From: Candidatus Zhuqueibacterota bacterium
Lineage (GTDB): Bacteria; Zhuqueibacterota; Zhuqueibacteria; Residuimicrobiales; Oceaniaggregativiventaceae
NCBI GenBank assembly: GCA_014728085.1
Contig: WJMF01000069.1
Span: 25,465-89,464, forward strand
Length of the DNA: 64,000 bases
Direction: 5' to 3'
Shown here: in pieces, positions 25,500 through 33,173 of the stretch
Layout: each line of letters begins with the position of its first letter
How positions within the stretch are numbered: position 1 is the stretch's first letter
Translations under genes and position numbers: made by a program
The notes under the pieces: model-generated
What the model saw: the letters and a program-made list of their open reading frames with translations, nothing else
Databases searched by the model: none
Told to the model about the DNA's origin: nothing

Positions 25500-26589
25500 C
25501 CCCTGATGTTAAGACGTGCTGAATCTCATGCAAAAACCGCCTTTTGGCGGTTTGTACCCACCGCAGATAAGCTTCATAGCTAATATTCCGGGACAAGGCG
25601 TCATCAATACTTTCCCGGTCGAATCGATTCGCCGCCCTGCCCAGTTTCGCATTATCATTTAAATCATATGCATTGATAATCTGATCATAGTGCTTTGAAA
25701 CCGGAATGACCACGATCGGTTTTTTCAAACAAAGCGCCTCACAGGCAGTTTCAAATCCTCCGGTGGTGATTACAGCTTTTGAAGTGGCCATGGCCTCTAA
25801 AAATCGATCGCCATTTAACTGATAAAAGATTACATTTTCAAGAGCTTCAAGTCTCTCCGGTACTTTTGACCGATCCCAAAAACATATACTCTTCAGATCG
25901 GGGTTTTTTTGATGAAGCGAAATGATATCGCGGCTATAGCCATCATTCAGGATATAAAAGAGATAATGACTGTAATTCCGAACGGATAATTTCAGGATAT
26001 AATCGCGCAACAAAGGAGGCATAACCACAATCTTCTTGTGGCGACCACCGGATAAGGGATAAAACGAAAGCGCTAAAAGCCGTTCTGCCCCGATTGCTGT
26101 AATTCGTGTAACCATTTTTGCCGCCCATTTGTTTATTGCCCTACCCGGAGGAAATCGGAAACCAGGATGAAGGAATAAATACTGATGCCCGACACAAATA
26201 ACAGGACTTTGCGGCCGGTATAACAACGAATAAAAGCCCGCAAGCGGCTCAAAAAAATTGATGATAATATCCGGGCGTGTCCTTTGTACCGTTTTTTGCA
26301 TACAGCGTACGGACTTGATATAACGACCGATTTGCCAACATGTGGACAATAAAGAAACAAAGGCTTTAATCGAACGGTTTTGTGAATCCCGAATATAATT
26401 TGGACTGTCGTAATAGACAAGAGTTGTATTTATTTTTTTAATAAAATAGTCGGGAATCGTTCTTTGCGGACTCTGTCCGGTCATGACGCCGACAAGCTTG
26501 TGCCCTGCGGCGTTTAAAATTTCCTGTAATGCCAGCGCCTGTGTCAGATGACCTCTGCCCTCGCCCTGTACAATGAATAAAAATTTCAT
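25486..26589 (-). CDS. MurG/GT28-like glycosyltransferase
   Basis: The 367-residue protein begins with MKFLFIVQGEGRGHLTQA, a nucleotide-sugar glycosyltransferase (GT-B) N-terminal signature. Near the C-terminus it has AVITTGGFETACEALCLKK followed by PIVVIPVSKHYDQIINA, the donor-binding loop of the GT28-type family. Start 26589 is chosen because the family motif begins there, although the Shine-Dalgarno is weak; an upstream extension to 26670 is Cys-rich and unlike the family. The likely role is transfer of a sugar to a lipid or glycan; donor and acceptor are unknown. It is divergent from the PHP gene and convergent with the C25 protease gene. Confidence 0.78.
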   Translation of the reverse strand: MKFLFIVQGEGRGHLTQALALQEILNAAGHKLVGVMTGQSPQRTIPDYFIKKINTTLVYYDSPNYIRDSQNRSIKAFVSLLSTCWQIGRYIKSVRCMQKTVQRTRPDIIINFFEPLAGFYSLLYRPQSPVICVGHQYLFLHPGFRFPPGRAINKWAAKMVTRITAIGAERLLALSFYPLSGGRHKKIVVMPPLLRDYILKLSVRNYSHYLFYILNDGYSRDIISLHQKNPDLKSICFWDRSKVPERLEALENVIFYQLNGDRFLEAMATSKAVITTGGFETACEALCLKKPIVVIPVSKHYDQIINAYDLNDNAKLGRAANRFDRESIDDALSRNISYEAYLRWVQTAKRRFLHEIQHVLTSGANVR

Positions 26590-26647
26590 CTCTTTTTTCA
26601 AAAGTCCGAAACCTATACAACTAAAACAAACTTGACAAATAAATTGA

Positions 26648-26676
26648 TTGATAAATCGGGATCTATTCATTATATA
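26648..26676 (+). promoter_or_regulatory. Putative promoter of the PHP metallohydrolase gene
   Basis: TTGATA (26648-26653) and TATATA (26671-26676) are 17 bp apart. Transcription would start about 30 nt before ATG 26714 or 95 nt before ATG 26777. Confidence 0.42.
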
Positions 26677-26713
26677 TTAATATCTTGTCAGATCGGAATC
26701 TCATCTGACCGCT

Positions 26714-28381
26714 ATGCCCTATCCGTTTGAATCTCTCGGGTCCGAAACGAAATACCACGAAGGAATAGTTTACTCGATGTATTTTGATCCGGTAATTTTT
26801 AAATATGCTTCTATATTGGCAATATTCCTCTTATATGCTGAAATTCACTTTCGTGTAAAGGGATTATTCAATCGTTTATTTGTAAAAGAACCTGAAATGA
26901 TAGCGGACATTCCGCATCGCATTCAACCCGGAAAAGCTATCCCCATTTTAATTCTTATAAACGATGCCCATCTCTACCCGATCACCTTGCTTACCATCGA
27001 TATCAATATAAGCATAATGGATAAAAAATATCACAAAAGATTCAGGTATTGTGAATTCATCGATCAGCCTTTGGTGTATGAAATTCTTTATTTCAATCTC
27101 CCGAAGCGCCGTTTGACAACAGCCCGTATTGACGTCTCCTTTATTTATGAACAGAATGGCAAACAAAAAATATGTCATAACGATAATTACCGGCACTCCA
27201 GCCATGCATCGCTCGAAACCATCATTGATGAACACCCTCTGCCCCGACTGGAAAACTGGTACTATGGTGACCTTCATTATCACAGTTACTATACACGCGA
27301 CCAGGTAGAATTCGGCGCACCGATAGAGGTTGCCAGAATCATGGCCGAAGCTATGGGATTGCATTTTATCGGCTGTACTGATCATTCTTATGATCTGGAT
27401 GATCAGCGGGAAAACTATCTGCAAAACGATCCCGAATTATCCAAGTGGACTGACTTGTGGCGGAGTATAGAAATGCTTAACCGAAATAATAATTCGTTCG
27501 TTGTTCTCGCCGGGGAAGAACTTTCTGTCGGCAACCACTATAAAAAAAATGTACATATGCTCATTTTCAACAACAAATCCTTCATTCATGGATCGGGCGA
27601 CGGTGCTGAGAAATGGTTCGCCAATACACCGGAAAACCAGATACCCTCAGTACTGGAAACCCTGGACAATGAAGCCCTGGCATTTAGCGCTCATTCGGCT
27701 ACTCTGCCTCCGCTTTCACAGCGCCTGCTGATTAACCGTGGGAAATGGAGTCGTATAGATCACAGTTATCCTCGCTTAAACGGTCTCCAATTCTGGAATG
27801 GCCATAACATGAAATCTTTTAAAAAAGGCAAAGAAAGCTGGGTTCAACTATTACTCCTGGGACACAAAAAAACCATAATAGCCGGAAATGACGCCCATGG
27901 TAATTTTAGTCGATTTCGGCAAATACATATACCGTTTTTTTCCTTAAAGGAGAATGAACACGAAATATTCGGAGGTGTAAAAACCGCGATCTTGACAAAA
28001 AACCCGCTGTCAAGAGCAACTCTCGTGAAAGCGCTCAAGCTGGGGCGAACAGTAATAACGGATGGACCCTTTGCATATTTTGAGCTGCAAAAGGGAAAGA
28101 GGATCTTTCACCTCGGTGACAAGTTTCCCCATAAGACCGGTATCCTCAGGATCCGGGGAAAATCAACTCCGGCTTTCGGAATGATCAAATCCGTTGCCCT
28201 TTTTGTCGGCGATTGTGATGAAAAAAAAGAAAAATGTTATTATTATCCGGCAGACACCTATGAACTCGAGCATCTTGAGGAGATCGACACCCTGCCGGGA
28301 AATGGCTATATTCGGCTCGAGGTTCTCACGACCCTTAACCGCCAATTACTCAGCAATCCAATCTATCTCGGCCAGGACTAG
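26714..28381 (+). CDS. CehA/McbA-like PHP-domain metallohydrolase, membrane-anchored
   Basis: The 555-residue protein has an N-terminal hydrophobic segment (FKYASILAIFLLYAEIHF), a beta-rich region, and a PHP phosphoesterase domain. Metal-site motifs follow in order: YGDLHYHSYYTRDQVEFG, IGCTDHSYDL, VLAGEELS, AFSAHSATLPP and IIAGNDAHGNFSRF. This matches the CehA/McbA family of metal-dependent hydrolases with phosphodiester or ester substrates. ATG 26714 has no good Shine-Dalgarno; ATG 26777, with AAGGAA about 11 nt upstream, would remove 21 residues and is an equal candidate. The stop overlaps that of the opposite-strand R3H gene. Confidence 0.78.
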   Translation: MPYPFESLGSETKYHEGIVYSMYFDPVIFKYASILAIFLLYAEIHFRVKGLFNRLFVKEPEMIADIPHRIQPGKAIPILILINDAHLYPITLLTIDINISIMDKKYHKRFRYCEFIDQPLVYEILYFNLPKRRLTTARIDVSFIYEQNGKQKICHNDNYRHSSHASLETIIDEHPLPRLENWYYGDLHYHSYYTRDQVEFGAPIEVARIMAEAMGLHFIGCTDHSYDLDDQRENYLQNDPELSKWTDLWRSIEMLNRNNNSFVVLAGEELSVGNHYKKNVHMLIFNNKSFIHGSGDGAEKWFANTPENQIPSVLETLDNEALAFSAHSATLPPLSQRLLINRGKWSRIDHSYPRLNGLQFWNGHNMKSFKKGKESWVQLLLLGHKKTIIAGNDAHGNFSRFRQIHIPFFSLKENEHEIFGGVKTAILTKNPLSRATLVKALKLGRTVITDGPFAYFELQKGKRIFHLGDKFPHKTGILRIRGKSTPAFGMIKSVALFVGDCDEKKEKCYYYPADTYELEHLEEIDTLPGNGYIRLEVLTTLNRQLLSNPIYLGQD

Positions 28382-28854
28382 ATCAATTTTATTTTTTTAA
28401 ATATCCGTTTCAATCCTCGACCAAAGACATTGGGCTTTATCTCGACATGCCGTTCATATCCTTCACCCTCGCTTGCAGAGGTGATCAGATCGTTTCCTTT
28501 TAAAAAATCATGAATAATAAACCGTTCATAACTGCTCATATGAGGTAAAACCACTGTCTCGCCATTATCAATGGCAAGCTGGGCCTTTTCTTCGGCATAC
28601 TTTCGCAGATTTCCGACAGGATATATTTTTAATTCGTGAACGTCTCCACGACGATAGGTTTTTGTGACAATATCAGGATCATGATCAAAATGCCTGTGAA
28701 CCAGTTTACGTTCAAACGCATTTAACTCGGAAAGCGTAATCGGAACGATTGAACCATCCAATTCCTTTTTTATCTTTTCAATTAAATTTTTTATCTTTAT
28801 ATCGTCCTGTCGATCATTAAATCTTCTATGATCTGATTTTCTATTTCTTTCCAC
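28378..28854 (-). CDS. R3H-domain nucleic-acid-binding protein with duplicated R3H-like motif
   Basis: The 158-residue protein is Jag/KhpB-like in its R3H part but lacks a KH domain. A clear R3H domain lies near 110-150: LPHMSSYERFIIHDFL, then SASEGEGYERHVEIKP. A second, weaker copy lies upstream (near 40-82): ITLSELNAFERKLVHRHF, then VTKTYRRGDVHELKIYP. R3H domains bind single-stranded nucleic acid. The N-terminus is basic and the C-terminus is very basic (GLKRIFKKIKLI). The GTG start at 28854 has AAAGGA upstream. It is the last gene of the ubiA-dtd-maf-rodZ-mpl operon. Confidence 0.75.
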   Translation of the reverse strand: MERNRKSDHRRFNDRQDDIKIKNLIEKIKKELDGSIVPITLSELNAFERKLVHRHFDHDPDIVTKTYRRGDVHELKIYPVGNLRKYAEEKAQLAIDNGETVVLPHMSSYERFIIHDFLKGNDLITSASEGEGYERHVEIKPNVFGRGLKRIFKKIKLI

Positions 28855-28895
28855 TTCTATTTTTTCCTTTCCAGTTATTTCAACTTGTAATCTGT

Positions 28896-30314
28896 CTATT
28901 GTTTATCCAGATCGATTAATTTTTCATGAATCCCCCCAAAACCGCCATTGCTAAACGTAATGAGCACGTCGTTTTCTTCGATATGCCTTTTTACATATTG
29001 AACGATTTCATCAATACTTTGAAAATTCTGCACCGTTCTGTGCTCGCTGTTCAGGTCCTGCACAAGTTTTTCTATTGAAAGTATTTGACCTGCCGGCGCT
29101 TTGTCCGGTCGATGAATCGGCGCCAGTAAAATCACATCAGCAACCTGCAGTGCCTCTGCGAGCTCTCTTTGAAAAATATTCCTTCGCATTGTAGCAGACC
29201 GGGGTTCAAAGAGTGCCCAGATACGACGAGAAGAATACTTTTTTCGAAATCCCGAAAGGGTTTCCCGAATGGCAGTCGGATGATGACCAAAATCATCATA
29301 TAGCTCTGCACTTTTAACCAACCCTTTAAATTCCAATCGTCTTTTAATTCCGGCAAAACAAGAAAGCGCTCTCAATATCTCATTACGTTTTATACCCTCA
29401 TGATGCGAAACGGCAATGGCTGCCAAAATATTGCGGACATTGTGCTCCCCGCTTAAAGTCGTTTTCACACGTCCCCAAAAATCTCCCTTGTACAGTACAT
29501 CAAAACGCATACCTTTAACGCCTATGGTAATATCTTCTGCCTTCCAGACAGCATGTTGATCTTTTATTGCAAATGTGAGTACAGGGCAAAAAGCCTTTTG
29601 ACTTATCTCCACAACATTCTGAAAATCAGAACATATAGCTAAAAGTCCATTACGCGGTATCAAATTGACAAATCGCTTGAATGCCAATTTAATTTCATCC
29701 AACGAATTGTAAATGTCGGCATGGTCGAACTCTAAATGATTGATAATACCTATATCAGGTATATAACGCAGAAATTTCGCCACTTTATCAAAATAGGCAG
29801 AATCATATTCGTCTCCCTCTACAATAAAATACTCATCACCTCCTACCTGATAGCCACGGTCAAAGTTTTTTGGAATACCACCAATTAAAAACCCGGGATT
29901 TCTGCCGGCCCTCTGAAAAATCCAGGCCAGCAGCGAACTCGTCGTCGTCTTACCATGAGTCCCGGTTACCACCAAAGAGCGTCGACCGCGAATAAAATAT
30001 TCCCGTAATGCATCCGACAACGAGATATAGGGGATATGATGATCCAGGACATATTCAATTTCTTCATTTCCCCGCGATATCACATTGCCGACCACAACCA
30101 GATCCGGAGCCGGCTGCAGATTCTTTTGCGAAAATCCCTCAAAAACATCAATATTATGTTCTGACAAAAACGTACTCATCGGCGGATAAACATCGGAATC
30201 GGAGCCATAGACTTTGTATCCACTCTCTTTTAACATTGCTGCCAGCGAAGCCATGGCGGTTCCGCAAATCGCCATAAAATATATACGTTTGGGTTGTTTG
30301 TTTGTTTTAATCAC
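28896..30314 (-). CDS. mpl: UDP-N-acetylmuramate:L-Ala-gamma-D-Glu-meso-DAP ligase
   Basis: Mpl attaches recycled cell-wall tripeptide to UDP-MurNAc. The 472 residues start with IYFMAICGTAMASLAAMLK, followed by GSDSDVYPPMSTFL, the Mpl-type N-terminal domain. The Mur-ligase ATP site is VVTGTHGKTTTSSLLAW; later come IINHLEFDHADIYNS, GEHNVRNILAAIA and YDDFGHHPTAIRETL. The sequence following ICG distinguishes it from MurC. The start is GTG at 30314. It sits 14 bp after rodZ on the same strand, linking peptidoglycan recycling with morphogenesis. Confidence 0.9.
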   Translation of the reverse strand: MIKTNKQPKRIYFMAICGTAMASLAAMLKESGYKVYGSDSDVYPPMSTFLSEHNIDVFEGFSQKNLQPAPDLVVVGNVISRGNEEIEYVLDHHIPYISLSDALREYFIRGRRSLVVTGTHGKTTTSSLLAWIFQRAGRNPGFLIGGIPKNFDRGYQVGGDEYFIVEGDEYDSAYFDKVAKFLRYIPDIGIINHLEFDHADIYNSLDEIKLAFKRFVNLIPRNGLLAICSDFQNVVEISQKAFCPVLTFAIKDQHAVWKAEDITIGVKGMRFDVLYKGDFWGRVKTTLSGEHNVRNILAAIAVSHHEGIKRNEILRALSCFAGIKRRLEFKGLVKSAELYDDFGHHPTAIRETLSGFRKKYSSRRIWALFEPRSATMRRNIFQRELAEALQVADVILLAPIHRPDKAPAGQILSIEKLVQDLNSEHRTVQNFQSIDEIVQYVKRHIEENDVLITFSNGGFGGIHEKLIDLDKQ

Positions 30315-30328
30315 GTTGTTCTTTCTCT

Positions 30329-31138
30329 CTACCGCGGAAATTGCGAATCTGAAATCGATTCAACACCATTCTCATCTATCCGGATATTCTCGACCCGCCT
30401 TAAACTGTCCTCAATGACGAGCTTCCTCCCATCGACTTTCAAATCCAAACCGGGGACGTTTCCGATTTTCAAATAGTATCTCTGACTTGTCCACTCTCTG
30501 CTGTCACCGGGTAAAAACATAACTTCCTCTGATATCGTATCGCCATGAATAATTTTCATCCATGTGGATTCTTTTGCAACGACATTCAGGTTTAACATTT
30601 TTGCTGGATCTATTTCAGGTGATTGCTGAGCCACCGAATCTGCAACTGCATCGCTTAAACGCGGTATTTCGATTTCATGCACCTGTTTTGTTTTGGAATC
30701 CTCGCTCTGAGGCCAGAGGAGAAAAAGTAAAATAACCACTGCTGCTGCTACCGTCAGCAGCCAAAAAACGCTTCGATCCAAAACGGTTTTGAGCTTACCA
30801 AAAACATCCGTAAAAGAGACGTCCTCCTGCTTGTGGTTAGACTGGGAACCGGCGGCCCCTTCTTCACTCTCCGGTGCAGCTAATATCTGGGCTTGTTCAT
30901 ATTCCTGAACCAGCTTTTCACCATCCAGTTCCAAAGCTTCTGCAAACGCTCTCAAAAATGCCTTTACATACAAAGAGGGCAAAAAGTCCAGTTCACCGGA
31001 TTCCAGTTTTTTCAAAAACGCCTTGGAAATTTTCGTCCGCCGGGAAATTTCTTCAACCCGAATGGCCCTGGACTTACGTGCCTCCGACAACTCGCTGCCG
31101 ATTTTTTGATGTATCTCTTCTCTCTTGTTATTGTTCAT
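30329..31138 (-). CDS. RodZ-like helix-turn-helix membrane protein
   Basis: RodZ links MreB filaments to the membrane. The 269-residue protein has an N-terminal Xre-type helix-turn-helix (IGSELSEARKSRAIRVEEIS, then KAFLKKLESGELDFLPS) and YVKAFLRAFAEALELD. A linker leads to a single membrane helix (WLLTVAAAVVILLFLLW, near 134-150) and a C-terminal DUF4115-like domain (about 180-269). Order and length fit RodZ. The start overlaps the maf stop by 11 bp. Confidence 0.82.
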   Translation of the reverse strand: MNNNKREEIHQKIGSELSEARKSRAIRVEEISRRTKISKAFLKKLESGELDFLPSLYVKAFLRAFAEALELDGEKLVQEYEQAQILAAPESEEGAAGSQSNHKQEDVSFTDVFGKLKTVLDRSVFWLLTVAAAVVILLFLLWPQSEDSKTKQVHEIEIPRLSDAVADSVAQQSPEIDPAKMLNLNVVAKESTWMKIIHGDTISEEVMFLPGDSREWTSQRYYLKIGNVPGLDLKVDGRKLVIEDSLRRVENIRIDENGVESISDSQFPR

Positions 31139-31757
31139 GATGATGCTTTAAATCGTTCGAAAGGTGAGAGGATGTGAATTCTCTTAATGTTTTATAAAAT
31201 TTTGCCAATGGAAATCCTACTACATTATAAAAACAGCCTTCTATTCTTCTCACAAATACAGCACTCAGATCCTGAATACCATAAGCACCGGCCTTATCCA
31301 TTGGACTCTTTGTTTCAATGTATCGTTTAATCTCAAAATCTTCCAGTGTCCTGAAATAGACTTTGGTCATTTCATAGTCACTAATTGCATTCCCGCTCGA
31401 TGTATCGATCAACGAAAACCCGGTATACACACGGTGAACTTTTCCACTTAATGCTTTCAACATCGAGTAGGCCTCGTGGCTATTTTGGGGCTTTCCCAAA
31501 ATCTTGCTGTCGAGAACAACAATGGTATCCGCGCCAATAACAATGCTGTTTTCTGCGCCGGCAGCAACATCCCTGGCTTTATGTAGCGATAACAAGAGGA
31601 CATGCTTTTGTGGATCTGATTCTAAAAATTGATCCTCGTCAACACGGCTGGGTTTTATGGAAAAAGGGAGACCGATCAAAGACAAAAGTTGCGCCCGGCG
31701 GGGCGAAGCAGATGCCAAAACAAAAGTATCAGGATGTATTCGGTCGAACAAGCTCAT
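31128..31757 (-). CDS. maf: Maf-family nucleotide pyrophosphatase
   Basis: Maf proteins hydrolyse non-canonical or pyrimidine nucleoside triphosphates. The 209-residue protein carries LASASPRRAQLLSLIG, the HKARDVA region, IGADTIVVLDSKILGKP, and KSPMDKAGAYGIQDLSAVFV. ATG 31757 is preferred because family homology begins at SLFDRI; a longer frame to 31805 lies inside dtd. It follows dtd by 4 bp and overlaps rodZ by 11 bp. Confidence 0.9.
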   Translation of the reverse strand: MSLFDRIHPDTFVLASASPRRAQLLSLIGLPFSIKPSRVDEDQFLESDPQKHVLLLSLHKARDVAAGAENSIVIGADTIVVLDSKILGKPQNSHEAYSMLKALSGKVHRVYTGFSLIDTSSGNAISDYEMTKVYFRTLEDFEIKRYIETKSPMDKAGAYGIQDLSAVFVRRIEGCFYNVVGFPLAKFYKTLREFTSSHLSNDLKHHHEQ

Positions 31758-31761
31758 AAAT

Positions 31762-32211
31762 TTAACGCTTTTCCTCACTGTCCAGCATAATCGTAACCGG
31801 TCCATTGTTGGAAATCTTTACCAACATATCGGCTCCAAACTTACCGGTCGTCAGTCGCAAGCCGCTTTCTTTGAGTTTTTCCACAACATAATTATACAAC
31901 GGTTCAGATATCCCGGGCTTTGCAGCTTTAATAAAGCTCGGCCGCCTGCCTTTCCGGCAATCTGCATATAAAGTAAATTGAGAAATCACCAAAAGATCCG
32001 CCCCGACATCCATCGCAGACAAATTGACCTTTCCGTTGTTATCTTCAAATATACGCAAATTGACTATTTTATCAGCTAAATAATCAGCAGCTTTTTTGTC
32101 ATCACCCTCTTTGATGCCGAGTAAAATCACCAGTCCCTGTTCAATAGCGGCGTATTCTTTTCCCTCAATAACCACGGAAGCAGATGAAACTCGCTGTAAT
32201 AATCCTCTCAT
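31762..32211 (-). CDS. dtd: D-aminoacyl-tRNA deacylase
   Basis: Dtd removes D-amino acids wrongly attached to tRNA. The 149-residue protein starts MRGLLQRVSSASVVIEG and has the active-site sequences ISQFTLYADCRKGRRPSF and the cross-subunit NGPVTIML (SQxT and GP motifs). Length is normal. It lies 16 bp downstream of ubiA and is followed closely by maf. Confidence 0.95.
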   Translation of the reverse strand: MRGLLQRVSSASVVIEGKEYAAIEQGLVILLGIKEGDDKKAADYLADKIVNLRIFEDNNGKVNLSAMDVGADLLVISQFTLYADCRKGRRPSFIKAAKPGISEPLYNYVVEKLKESGLRLTTGKFGADMLVKISNNGPVTIMLDSEEKR

Positions 32212-32227
32212 AATAAACTCTGAAAAA

Positions 32228-33097
32228 TCAACCCATCCAAATCGCCAACAAGCCTGCCAGCATATCCGCCTTTAAAAGCACGGATAATCTGCCCAGTTCT
32301 TGCGTATTCGGCTTTTTCCACAGGACTATTATAGTATAAATAATCACCGTATGCACTAAAAAGATAACCAGGATCAGATACCACTGACCGTAGATATCGA
32401 GAATATAGGGTACTAAAGTGGCTATCAGTAGTACAAGAAAAATCGATATCGCCAAAATTCTGGAAATCCGAAAACCGTATCTAACGGGAAGGGTACACGC
32501 ATGAAAGGCTCGATCACCCTTTGCGTCTTCCATATCTTTGATGATTTCTCTGCCGAAATGCATTAAAAAAGCAAAACATGCCGGGATAATCCCATAAATC
32601 GCTTTGCCGACAGCAGCGCTACCATAAACAAATGCCAAACCGGTCATAACGCTGACCAGCATATTCCCCCACAAAACCGTTCTTTTGAAAAAAGCGCTAT
32701 AGGCATACAATAAAAATACGGATATTAAAGCCAGCGTTATGGTTGTCGCATTGATCAGACAACTGGCTAAAAAACCCAACATAAAGCAAATAATAGCAAA
32801 CCACCAAATCTGTTGACGCGCTAAAAGTCCGCTCGGAATTGGTCTTTCGGGTTTATTTATTTTATCAATCTCAAAATCGTAATAATCATTGATGGCGTTT
32901 GCCGCTGCAGTTAAAAATGCAGCGGAAAGACAGGCATAAAAAACAGGATTATAGGATCGTATCGAGCCCGTCATCATCGCTGCAACCAGTACGGAAAAAA
33001 CCGCAATCAACACATTTACCGGTCGACTGGCCCGGTATAATCCCTTCACCGTTCTCAATGATTCTCTTTCTCGAATAGAAAAAATTTTTTTATTCAA
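32228..33097 (-). CDS. UbiA-family prenyltransferase, DGGGP synthase-like
   Basis: The 289-residue membrane protein has about eight hydrophobic segments. Its first Asp-rich motif is NAINDYYDFEIDKINKPERP, followed by IPSG, and the second is GREIIKDMEDAKGD. These resemble archaeal (S)-2,3-di-O-geranylgeranylglyceryl phosphate synthase, which forms the second ether bond of archaeal lipids. FCB-group bacteria are known to carry such homologues. A menaquinone- or haem-type prenyltransferase is the alternative. No ATG starts the frame: TTG 33097 is the most upstream start and sits almost on the predicted transcription start, so TTG 33058 or GTG 33049, preceded by AGAAAGAGAA, may be used. It heads the operon leading to dtd. 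Confidence 0.78.
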   Translation of the reverse strand: MNKKIFSIRERESLRTVKGLYRASRPVNVLIAVFSVLVAAMMTGSIRSYNPVFYACLSAAFLTAAANAINDYYDFEIDKINKPERPIPSGLLARQQIWWFAIICFMLGFLASCLINATTITLALISVFLLYAYSAFFKRTVLWGNMLVSVMTGLAFVYGSAAVGKAIYGIIPACFAFLMHFGREIIKDMEDAKGDRAFHACTLPVRYGFRISRILAISIFLVLLIATLVPYILDIYGQWYLILVIFLVHTVIIYTIIVLWKKPNTQELGRLSVLLKADMLAGLLAIWMG

Positions 33098-33102
33098 TTT
33101 TC

Positions 33103-33131
33103 AATATAATATGGATGTGAGCAAAATGCAA
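33103..33131 (-). promoter_or_regulatory. Putative promoter of the ubiA-dtd-maf-rodZ-mpl operon
   Basis: On the minus strand TTGCAT (33126-33131) and TATATT (33103-33108) are 17 bp apart. The predicted transcription start coincides with the most upstream TTG codon of the prenyltransferase gene, giving either a leaderless message or a later start codon. Confidence 0.4.
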
Positions 33132-33173
33132 GAACTATTCCGCTGCTATTGCCGCGAGGGAATATAGGACCCT

